Part shown: one piece after another, positions 1 through 5,012 of the stretch
How the letters are laid out: every line of letters begins with the position of its first letter
Position numbering within the stretch: position 1 is the first letter of the stretch
From: Candidatus Zhuqueibacterota bacterium 4572_119
GTDB lineage: Bacteria; Zhuqueibacterota; Zhuqueibacteria; Thermofontimicrobiales; Thermofontimicrobiaceae
DNA length: 5,012 nt
Direction: 5' to 3'
NCBI GenBank assembly: GCA_002084535.1
Contig: NBLI01000233.1
Location: 1-5,012 of the forward strand
Notes under the pieces: model-generated
Seen by the model: the letters and a program-made list of their open reading frames with translations, nothing else
Databases searched by the model: none
What the model was told of the DNA's origin: nothing
Program-made: the position numbers and the translations under genes

Positions 1-484
1 GCAAAAGGAATGCGGTACCTTTATCGATTTTTATGAAAACTTTGACCGAATTCTGCTTTCGAAAAAATCATCCTGGTTTGGAGGAAGGACCAGAGAGGAG
101 ATTTATAAAACAGTCGCGGAACAAGCGCTCGATGTAAAACCAAAAGCATGGAAAGAAGTTCAGAAGTTTACATTGACAAACATTTTATTCAGTGGAAAGC
201 TGCCGCGGTTTCTTGGATTTGACCGTGGTCCTGTTGTGGGCATTGGTAACCGGGCAACGATTCATCAGGGACAAATTTACCGAAATGCCGGACGGGATAC
301 GACTTTTATGCCTTCTTACAGGATCGTTACGGATTTAGTTGGTGATGAACTTTATACCAATATCAGCGGTGGTCCATCTGACCGGAGATTTTCCAAATGG
401 TATTGTTCTGATTTAAAGAATTGGGGATTAGGAAAATACAAAACAATCTCCCCTGACTCGGATCAGGAGAAAATTAAATTTTAA
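1..484 (+). CDS. Penicillin acylase-family N-terminal-nucleophile hydrolase, C-terminal fragment
   Basis: This reading frame is open from the left edge to a TAA at 482-484 and gives the last 160 residues of a larger protein; the true start lies outside the window. The fragment carries the hallmark C-terminal segment of bacterial penicillin acylase-like amidohydrolases: GNRATIHQG at fragment residues 82-90, then PSYRIVTDL (104-112), NISGGPSDRRFSKWY (120-134) and a closing W..GKY (141-146). Family members are about 700-850 residues long, cleave themselves into two chains, and use an N-terminal Ser of the beta chain to hydrolyse amides such as acylated amino acids or acyl-homoserine lactones; most are periplasmic. 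The nucleophile and the signal peptide are outside the window, so activity and substrate cannot be judged. The next gene starts 20 bp downstream on the same strand, so co-transcription is possible. Family assignment is firm; the substrate is unknown. Confidence 0.88.
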   Translation, partial: QKECGTFIDFYENFDRILLSKKSSWFGGRTREEIYKTVAEQALDVKPKAWKEVQKFTLTNILFSGKLPRFLGFDRGPVVGIGNRATIHQGQIYRNAGRDTTFMPSYRIVTDLVGDELYTNISGGPSDRRFSKWYCSDLKNWGLGKYKTISPDSDQEKIKF

Positions 485-504
485 TTGACAAGCAAACAAA
501 CTAA

Positions 505-1149
505 ATGCTCAAAGAAAATTATTTAACACCGGAAAAGACACTGGAAATTTTCAATACCGCGAAAAATTATTCCGGGAACAGGGAGTTCAAACTCAATCGT
601 GATCGATTGGGTTTGATAATTGTTGATATGCAGGAATATTTTTTAAAAGAAATGTCCCATGCGTTTGTACCGTCAGCTTTTAAGCTAATTGGTAAAATCA
701 TTCAATTAATAAACACCTGCAAAAGATTTAACATTCCAATAATTTTCACAAAACATATCAACACAAAAAGTAACGCGGGTCAAATGAAAAGGTGGTGGAA
801 AAATGTCATTGAAAAGGAGGATCCGCTAAGCGAAATTCATCACATGCTCGACACAAATAATTGTACCATCATCGAAAAAACACAATACGATCCGTTTTAC
901 AAAACCGATCTGGAAAAAATCCTGAATAGTCAGAAGGTCGAACAAATCATTGTCTGTGGTGTGATGACCAATCTTTGCTGCGAAACAGTTGTCAGGTCTT
1001 CTTTTGTGAGAGGATATGAACCTTTTCTGCCTATCGACCTGACCGCCGCGTATAATTATGCTTTCCATTTGAGCACAATTATTAATCTGTCTTTTGGCTT
1101 CTCTGTGCCAAGCTTGTCAGATCAAATATTCCAGGCAATAGAGAAATGA
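505..1149 (+). CDS. Isochorismatase-family cysteine hydrolase
   Basis: A 214-residue protein of the isochorismatase-like hydrolase fold, which includes isochorismatases, nicotinamidases and N-carbamoyl amidases. The catalytic triad is complete: Asp41 in LIIVDMQ, Lys125 in IIEKTQYDPF, and Cys158 in CGVMTNLCCET (residues 151-161), where the V-M pair matches the usual cis-peptide position. The downstream segment VRGYEPFLPIDLTAAYN (168-184) and the HLSTIINLSFGF stretch are also typical. The N-terminal ~30 residues before the core are longer than in minimal members. The ATG has no clear Shine-Dalgarno site; it was chosen because it is the first Met in an open frame shortly after the upstream stop. 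Its TGA stop overlaps the ATG of the flavoprotein gene (ATGA at 1146-1149), showing translational coupling. The protein should be cytoplasmic. The substrate cannot be read from sequence: no neighbouring menaquinone, siderophore or NAD genes support isochorismate or nicotinamide. Confidence 0.9.
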   Translation: MLKENYLTPEKTLEIFNTAKNYSGNREFKLNRDRLGLIIVDMQEYFLKEMSHAFVPSAFKLIGKIIQLINTCKRFNIPIIFTKHINTKSNAGQMKRWWKNVIEKEDPLSEIHHMLDTNNCTIIEKTQYDPFYKTDLEKILNSQKVEQIIVCGVMTNLCCETVVRSSFVRGYEPFLPIDLTAAYNYAFHLSTIINLSFGFSVPSLSDQIFQAIEK

Positions 1150-2036
1150 AAATTGAAAAGAAAGTAGCCATCATTGGCGCGGGACCCGCCGGACTGGCAG
1201 CCGCGCTTCAACTCAACAGGTTTAATATCAGTAGCGTTGTTATTGAAAAAGATTCAATTGGCGGCTTATTAAAAAACGCTTTCAAAATTGAAAATTACCT
1301 GGGATTTCCTGACGGGATTTCAGGCGTCGCGTTAATTAAATTGTTTGAAGAGCAAATCCAAAAGAATAAAATTCAGATTGTATTTGAAAAAGCAAATGAA
1401 ATTGAATATCAGGATGAAAAATTTTTTATAAAAACAAAAAGTGAAAATATCAGCAGCAAAATCGCTGTAATCGCCACCGGTACCAAACCAAAAAAGCTAA
1501 AGAACATAAGGATTGACAATGGACTTTTCGACAGAATTTTTTATGACGTGTTTCCGTTACTAAATTTAAAAGGCGCTGATATTGGAATTATTGGAGCTGG
1601 TGACGCCGCTTTTGATTACGCGATAAATTTATCAAAGCAAAATATCGTTACAATTTTCAATCGGGGAAAAAAGGAAAAATGTCTGCCAATTTTGAAGGAT
1701 ACTGTTAACAAGAATCAGAATATTCATTATTTAAAAAACAGGGTTCCACTCAACATTACAATGGACAACAGCAAATTAAAAGTCGAGTTTAGCGCGTTTG
1801 GAGATAATGAGTTTCAGTTTTTTGATTATTTAATTATTGCCATTGGGAGAGAACCTGAACTATCATTGCTCAAAAATATGTCCAGCAAAAAGGTGGATCA
1901 ATTACTTGTAAACAAGAAACTATTTTTTATCGGAGACGTTAAAAACGAAATTTACCGGCAGGTATCAATCGCGACTGGTGACGGAATAAAAGCTGCCATG
2001 GAAATTAATGAATCATTAAAAAAGAACAGTATATGA
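1146..2036 (+). CDS. FAD/NAD(P)H oxidoreductase, thioredoxin-reductase-like, no redox CxxC
   Basis: A 296-residue two-dinucleotide-binding-domain flavoprotein close in layout to thioredoxin reductase. The FAD Rossmann motif GAGPAG lies at residues 11-16, followed by an acidic ribose-binding residue (E34) and GG (39-40). IATGTKP follows at 109-115. The NAD(P)H site GAGDAAFDYA is at 150-159 with FNRG at 171-174. The second FAD contact is FIGD at 261-264. Thioredoxin reductases carry CxxC just before the NADPH motif; here that place reads FYDVFP (132-137), and the only cysteine in the protein is C179. It therefore cannot pass electrons through a disulfide and more resembles the ferredoxin/flavodoxin-NADP reductase-like or substrate-oxidising branches. 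Both ends overlap neighbours by ATGA. A reasonable inference is that it supplies electrons to the downstream radical SAM enzyme, directly or through a flavodoxin, or that it oxidises or reduces the pathway intermediate. Confidence 0.88.
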   Translation: MKIEKKVAIIGAGPAGLAAALQLNRFNISSVVIEKDSIGGLLKNAFKIENYLGFPDGISGVALIKLFEEQIQKNKIQIVFEKANEIEYQDEKFFIKTKSENISSKIAVIATGTKPKKLKNIRIDNGLFDRIFYDVFPLLNLKGADIGIIGAGDAAFDYAINLSKQNIVTIFNRGKKEKCLPILKDTVNKNQNIHYLKNRVPLNITMDNSKLKVEFSAFGDNEFQFFDYLIIAIGREPELSLLKNMSSKKVDQLLVNKKLFFIGDVKNEIYRQVSIATGDGIKAAMEINESLKKNSI

Positions 2037-2962
2037 AAGTTATCCAAAAAACTCAACAAAGTGACATTGCCACAGTTTATATCGCTAAATCCACTGATAA
2101 TAAAATGATTGAATTTGTTGAGTCGATTCAGCCGCCATTTACGATAAAAGAGAAATGGATATTAATGGTTTCCATGCTTTTTGGCTGCCCCGGGAAATGT
2201 AAATTTTGTGATGCCGGCGGAAATTACCAGGGAAAATTGTCCTTTGAGCAAATCATGTTCCAAATTGATTATATGATACAAAAACGATTCCCAACAAAAA
2301 ATGTCAACGTTGAAAAATTCAAGATACAGTTTGCCAGAATGGGGGAGCCATCGTTTAATGATGCGGTTCTGGAAGTATTGAAAGCGTTACCTCAAAAATA
2401 TAATTTTAAAACTTTTATTCCTTCAGTATCGACTATCGCGCCCAGGGGTACTGAAAGATTTTTTCAATCATTGACAGATTTAAAAAACAGCCTGTATCCT
2501 GAAAATTTCCAACTCCAATTTTCCATTCACTCCACTGATGAAAAACAAAGGGATTATCTAATGCCAATAAAAAAGTGGGGCTTTCAACAGATTGCCGACT
2601 ATGGAAATAATTTTTATAATGAAGGAAACCGGAAAATAACCTTGAACTTTGCGTTAGGTAGAGATAGCATTATAAAGCCAGAAATTTTAACGAGGTATTT
2701 TGATCCCGATATATTTTTGATAAAAATTACTCCCGTAAATCCAACTTACAATGCTTTGGCGAATAACATCAAATCTGATTTTGGTTCTCAATTAGCTGGT
2801 TACGAAATTATTGATAAATTAGAGGAGAAAGGGTATCAGGTAATCCTCAGCATCGGTGAGCTTGAAGAAAATAAAATTGGCAGTAACTGTGGACAGTTTA
2901 TTCATTCACTAAAAAAGAAAATGGTTTCAGACGCTTATTCCTACGAGCTTGAGAATGTATAA
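2033..2962 (+). CDS. RlmN/Cfr-like radical SAM protein, short variant lacking one catalytic Cys
   Basis: A 309-residue radical SAM protein. C52-x3-C56-x2-C59 (GCPGKCKFC) binds the 4Fe-4S cluster that cleaves S-adenosylmethionine. Several features match class A methylases (RlmN, Cfr): MGEP at 103-106, VST at 132-134, SIHS at 164-167 followed by a PIKKW segment, NP at 236-237, and C286 in NCGQF. The C52-C286 distance (234) is close to that in E. coli RlmN (125 to 355), so C286 matches the methyl-carrying cysteine. Two features differ. The segment MVSMLFGC (45-52) aligns with RlmN CVSSQVGC and puts Met45 where RlmN has Cys118, which deprotonates the substrate and resolves the adduct. About 70 residues of the N-terminal helical RNA-binding domain are also missing. 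It should not be annotated as 23S rRNA A2503 methyltransferase. It overlaps the flavoprotein gene by ATGA (2033-2036). Family firm; reaction and substrate unknown. Confidence 0.88.
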   Translation: MKVIQKTQQSDIATVYIAKSTDNKMIEFVESIQPPFTIKEKWILMVSMLFGCPGKCKFCDAGGNYQGKLSFEQIMFQIDYMIQKRFPTKNVNVEKFKIQFARMGEPSFNDAVLEVLKALPQKYNFKTFIPSVSTIAPRGTERFFQSLTDLKNSLYPENFQLQFSIHSTDEKQRDYLMPIKKWGFQQIADYGNNFYNEGNRKITLNFALGRDSIIKPEILTRYFDPDIFLIKITPVNPTYNALANNIKSDFGSQLAGYEIIDKLEEKGYQVILSIGELEENKIGSNCGQFIHSLKKKMVSDAYSYELENV

Positions 2963-3035
2963 TTTATGAAAATGAGCTCGCGTTTATGCCCTTGCCTTTA
3001 TTGAAGTATTTGCTGCTATTTTTGGGTAATGCAAG

Positions 3036-3064
3036 AGATTTGGGCAAACACCAAATCTAATTTT
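3036..3064 (+). terminator. Possible rho-independent terminator of the hydrolase-flavoprotein-radical SAM operon
   Basis: A perfect 8-bp inverted repeat, AGATTTGG (3036-3043) and CCAAATCT (3051-3058), encloses a 7-nt loop and is followed by AATTTT. It lies about 75 bp after the radical SAM stop codon. The stem has only three G-C pairs and the T tract is short, so it would be a weak terminator. Its position at the end of the operon is the main support. Confidence 0.4.
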
Positions 3065-3093
3065 ATGCAACAAACATGTTTTTAAGTTATGAG

Positions 3094-3131
3094 ATTCCAG
3101 TATCTGCCGAAAAGAATGGCAGAGCCGGAAT
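3094..3131. repeat. REP-like imperfect palindrome
   Basis: Outer arms ATTCC (3094-3098) and GGAAT (3127-3131) flank inner perfect arms TCTGCC (3103-3108) and GGCAGA (3118-3123) around a 9-nt loop, with short unpaired stretches between the two stems. Read on the minus strand it begins TGTCATTCCGGC, which resembles the TCATTCC...GGAATC palindromes scattered between genes in many bacteria. A copy number cannot be seen from one window. It might also serve as a transcript 3'-end structure, since nine T residues follow at 3145-3153, although the 13-nt gap is too long for a standard terminator. Confidence 0.4.
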
Positions 3132-3340
3132 GACACGCCTAATCTTTTTTTTTCTAAAATCTAACAACCAAGTGCTAAATGCTGTCTCATCAAGTTTCTT
3201 GAAAATAATTGGATTTCTCAGCAGCGGCAACAAATTCAAACTACACCTGGAACAACATCTCACAATGGGAACTCATCTCCGCGAAGCGAATTGAATAAGC
3301 AGGGCAAGTAATACCTCAGTTACTGGTGGCAGACAGAGAT

Positions 3341-3402
3341 GTCGTACACTTCAACTAAGTAATAAATTGTGCCATCAACAATTACAATTTCAAGTGTGCG
3401 AC
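3341..3402. repeat. Nested inverted repeat upstream of truncated TetR gene
   Basis: GTCGTACACTT (3341-3351) pairs with AAGTGTGCGAC (3392-3402) in 10 Watson-Crick pairs plus one G-U. Inside it, AAATTGT (3364-3370) pairs with ACAATTT (3384-3390). In RNA this folds into an outer 11-bp and an inner 7-bp stem separated by a left-side bulge. The right arm ends at the point where TetR homology begins. It is followed by TTATCTTTTTATT, so it might act as a terminator; it could instead be an element end or a small inverted duplication. Confidence 0.45.
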
Positions 3403-3424
3403 TTATCTTTTTATTAAAAAAGAG

Positions 3425-3805
3425 ATGCTGGAAGCGCTAAAAATTGACAGCAGTGAAATGATAGCCATTGATGAAAAATTAGAATTAATCTGGATGAATG
3501 CTGTAAAATGGGGAATAATGCATCCGAAAGAATTTCTGTTTTTTCAACAGTTTGCTAATTCACCGTTTATCTCGAACTTGACCAGGGAGCAGGCGGTAAG
3601 TCAATTTGAATTTATTTACGATTTAATAAGTGAAGCAATTGGAAAAAATATTTTAAAACCAATGAATAAGGAGTTCATATCCGCGTATTTTGAAGGAATG
3701 GTTTTTACGACTATTCAATATCTTCGCAAACACCCTGATTTTATTTCAGAAGAGAATTTAGTTAAAATATTTGATATTTATAAAAATGGCATTACTTTGA
3801 AATAA
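3425..3805 (+). pseudogene. TetR/AcrR-family regulator lacking its DNA-binding domain
   Basis: The open frame encodes 126 residues that look like the whole C-terminal ligand-binding, dimerising part of a TetR-family repressor. It is mostly helical, with features common to these regulators such as EFLFFQQFANSPFI (residues 36-49) and a YFEGMVFTTIQYLRKHP segment (88-104). Intact members are about 180-200 residues and begin with a ~45-residue helix-turn-helix domain, which is absent. The frame stays open upstream to a TAA at 3356-3358. Just before the chosen ATG it reads ATYLFIKKEMLEAL (3398-3439), a fair but one-residue-short match to the end of a TetR DNA-binding domain (TxYxYFxxKEELLEAL). Homology fades further upstream. 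The ATG therefore looks like an internal Met, and no Shine-Dalgarno site precedes it. The gene is probably 5'-truncated; a shortened protein without DNA binding is the alternative. It lies 135 bp before the hydrolase gene, which its ancestor may have controlled. Confidence 0.7.
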
Positions 3806-3833
3806 AGAAGAATGATTTTTTTTACCTTCAAAA

Positions 3834-3862
3834 TAGACTGATTAGTCGGTCAAAGTAATAAT
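3834..3862 (+). promoter_or_regulatory. Candidate promoter for the metallo-hydrolase gene
   Basis: A sigma-70-like pair can be drawn: TAGACT at 3834-3839 (4 of 6 to TTGACA) and AATAAT at 3857-3862 (5 of 6 to TATAAT) with a 17-bp spacer. The TetR-operator-like site lies over the -35 box and spacer, which suits repression. The region is AT-rich, so chance matches are likely and the start point is not established. Confidence 0.35.
3836..3851. promoter_or_regulatory. TetR-operator-like pseudopalindrome
   Basis: GACTGATTAGTCGGTC resembles the TGACYGAYTRGTCGGTCA-type operators common among TetR/AcrR repressors. The core ACTGATTAGTCGGT (3837-3850) matches its own reverse complement at 10 of 14 positions. 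It sits between the truncated TetR gene and the hydrolase gene and overlaps the proposed promoter. With no intact repressor beside it, it would be either an orphan site or bound by another TetR protein. Confidence 0.5.
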
Positions 3863-3872
3863 AATAAGAAGA

Positions 3873-3944
3873 ATGATGAATTATTTTAAAAATTTATGGT
3901 TGCGTCTTGCGAAGATAAAAGTCAAAGGTGGATTAGCAAAATGA
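3873..3944 (+). CDS. Possible 23-residue leader peptide overlapping the metallo-hydrolase start
   Basis: A short open frame starts with two ATG codons (3873 and 3876) and encodes a basic 23-residue peptide with seven Lys or Arg. Its TGA overlaps the hydrolase ATG as ATGA (3941-3944). It contains the AGGTGG sequence that would serve as ribosome-binding site of the hydrolase. A purine-rich AAGAAG lies just before its start. The frame is short enough to occur by chance; the overlap is the only real support. If translated, it could couple translation into the hydrolase gene. Confidence 0.25.
   Translation: MMNYFKNLWLRLAKIKVKGGLAK
3926..3931 (+). promoter_or_regulatory. Ribosome-binding site for the metallo-hydrolase
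   Basis: AGGTGG matches the Shine-Dalgarno consensus AGGAGG at 5 of 6 bases and lies 9 nt before the ATG at 3941. It is the clearest such site in the window and supports this start over the in-frame Met six codons later. Confidence 0.55.
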
Positions 3945-5012
3945 AAAAGGTTCTGAAAATGATTTTATTAAGTATATTAATCTCGACAATTACAATAGCA
4001 TTTGGGATAATCATATTTGTATCTTGCTCACCCACTTTTGGAGGGAAGCCCAAAAAAGCTACATTGGAAAAGATGAAAAAATCCAACAATTTTAATAATG
4101 GTAAATTTCACAATCTGATTGATACTCCAATGAATTCTGTGGATGTCTCGTTTTTTAAAACGATGAAAGATTTTATTAAAGGTGGAGAGAACCGGGTTCC
4201 AAACTCAGCTGTGCCGTATCAAAAAATTGACAGCAGCGAATTAAATTATCGAAACGCTGACGAGGTGAAAGTAACCTGGTTGGGACACTCATCAGTATTA
4301 ATATCATTTGAGGGACACGTTTTTTTAACTGATCCAATGTTTGGAAAAAGGGCTTCGCCGCTATCATTTATGGGACCAAAGCGATTTAATGAAACGCTAC
4401 CGTTAGCAGGGCGGGATATTTTAAAAATTGACGCGATAATTATCTCTCATGACCATTTTGATCACCTCGATTATCAATCAATAAAAAGGCTGCATTCAAA
4501 AACGGATAAATTTTTTGTTCCGATTGGGATTGGCGCGCATCTTGAAAAATGGGGAGTTCATCCGAAGAAAATTATTGAGCTGGACTGGTGGGAAGAATAT
4601 GATTATAATTCAGCAATAACTTTGATTTCAACACCGGCGCGACATTTTTCCGGTCGCGGATTAAATGACAGGAACAGGACATTATGGACGTCATGGGTTA
4701 TAAAAAGTAGCAAGCACAGTATTTACTTTGGCGGGGATTCAGGCTACGCGCCTTTTTTTAAAGAAATTGGTCAAAAGTATGGTCCTTTTGATCTGACTAT
4801 GCTTGAATGCGGCGCCTATAACGAGGGCTGGCCATATATTCACATGATGCCAGAAGAGACTGCCCGGGCGCATATTGACTTGCGGGGCAAAATTTTACTT
4901 CCAATTCATTGGGCGCAATTTAATTTAAGTCTTCATCCGTGGATAGAACCAATAGAGAGGTTATCAAAAAAAGCAAAAGCTGAAAAGATAATATTAGCAA
5001 CACCCAAGATTG
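3941..5012 (+). CDS. Membrane-anchored metallo-beta-lactamase-fold hydrolase (UlaG/NAPE-PLD type), 3' end cut off
   Basis: The frame is open from the ATG to the right edge, giving 357 residues without a stop; probably few residues are missing. Residues 4-28 form a hydrophobic segment after a basic MKK start. It ends in FVSC (C29), an imperfect lipobox, so the protein is likely a lipoprotein or an N-anchored protein outside the cytoplasm. The catalytic domain starts near residue 108 with VTWLGHSSVLI. All expected metal ligands of the Lactamase_B_2 group are visible: HDHFDH (H170, H172, D174, H175), H235 in TPARHFSGRG, D266 in GGDSGY, and H323 in LPIHWAQF. The TPARHFSGRG and GGDSGY segments, and the region around CGAYNEGWPYIHMMPEE (290-306), recall bacterial relatives of N-acylphosphatidylethanolamine phospholipase D, which hydrolyse phosphodiesters. 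Substrate is unproven; lipid phosphodiester or lactone are both possible. A TetR-like operator and a good ribosome-binding site precede it. Confidence 0.9.
   Translation, partial: MKKVLKMILLSILISTITIAFGIIIFVSCSPTFGGKPKKATLEKMKKSNNFNNGKFHNLIDTPMNSVDVSFFKTMKDFIKGGENRVPNSAVPYQKIDSSELNYRNADEVKVTWLGHSSVLISFEGHVFLTDPMFGKRASPLSFMGPKRFNETLPLAGRDILKIDAIIISHDHFDHLDYQSIKRLHSKTDKFFVPIGIGAHLEKWGVHPKKIIELDWWEEYDYNSAITLISTPARHFSGRGLNDRNRTLWTSWVIKSSKHSIYFGGDSGYAPFFKEIGQKYGPFDLTMLECGAYNEGWPYIHMMPEETARAHIDLRGKILLPIHWAQFNLSLHPWIEPIERLSKKAKAEKIILATPKI

Larger units (their letters stand above)
2963..3424. other. Gene-free intergenic region with several palindromes
   Basis: I see no credible gene in these 462 bp on either strand. 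The one moderate open frame (3076-3294) runs through the palindrome at 3094-3131, has no ribosome-binding site and resembles no family I know. The stretch contains a hairpin with a short T tract (3036-3064), a REP-like palindrome, a T9 tract (3145-3153), and a nested inverted repeat next to the damaged start of the TetR gene. Its base texture is less coding-like than the flanks. It may be the scar of a lost or decayed element, but no transposase remnant is recognisable. Confidence 0.5.

Noticed and set aside
485..504. TTGACA just after the acylase stop, as a -35 box for the three-gene cassette
   Set aside because: No -10-like hexamer lies 16-18 bp downstream, and that place falls within the start of the next gene.
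826..1068. Minus-strand open frame of 80 codons
   Set aside because: It lies wholly inside the isochorismatase-family gene, which has a complete catalytic triad; the antisense product resembles nothing.
3158..3190. CTAACAACCAAGTGCT resembling part of an integron attC site
   Set aside because: No matching GTTRRRY partner or long imperfect palindrome at suitable spacing, and no integrase or cassette array in view.
3076..3294. Plus-strand open frame of 72 codons
   Set aside because: No ribosome-binding site, it runs through the REP-like palindrome and the T9 tract (giving Phe repeats), and it shows no family features.
4176..4367. Minus-strand open frame of 63 codons
   Set aside because: It is antisense to the metallo-hydrolase gene, whose frame is open and carries the whole set of metal ligands.

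Overview
The window is AT-rich bacterial DNA with few clear Shine-Dalgarno sites and tightly packed plus-strand genes. The protein sequences look like the FCB group (Bacteroidota, Ignavibacteria, Calditrichota and relatives). That placement rests on general resemblance and is tentative. No RNA gene, CRISPR array or intact insertion sequence is visible.

Left part (1-2962): the C-terminal end of a penicillin acylase-family hydrolase is followed after 20 bp by a cysteine hydrolase of the isochorismatase family, a thioredoxin-reductase-like flavoprotein without a redox CxxC, and a short RlmN/Cfr-like radical SAM protein. The last three genes are joined by two ATGA stop/start overlaps, so they are almost certainly one translationally coupled unit. 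The radical SAM protein keeps the 4Fe-4S motif CxxxCxxC (C52, C56, C59) and the C-terminal cysteine that carries the methyl group in RlmN (C286). It has Met at the place of the second catalytic cysteine and lacks the N-terminal accessory domain. This points to chemistry or a substrate other than classical A2503 methylation of 23S rRNA. I do not recognise the three-gene set as a named pathway, and it is the best candidate here for an undescribed system.

Middle part (2963-3424): 462 bp without a credible gene. It holds a plausible terminator hairpin for the operon, a REP-like palindrome, a T9 tract, and a nested inverted repeat that runs up to the broken start of the next gene.

Right part (3425-5012): a TetR-family regulator has its ligand-binding part but has lost the DNA-binding helix-turn-helix, so it is probably a pseudogene. 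Downstream lies a TetR-operator-like pseudopalindrome overlapping a candidate promoter, then a 23-codon leader ORF that overlaps by ATGA the start of a membrane-anchored metallo-beta-lactamase-fold hydrolase (UlaG/NAPE-PLD type). That gene runs off the right edge. The layout suggests a TetR-controlled hydrolase gene whose regulator has been damaged.
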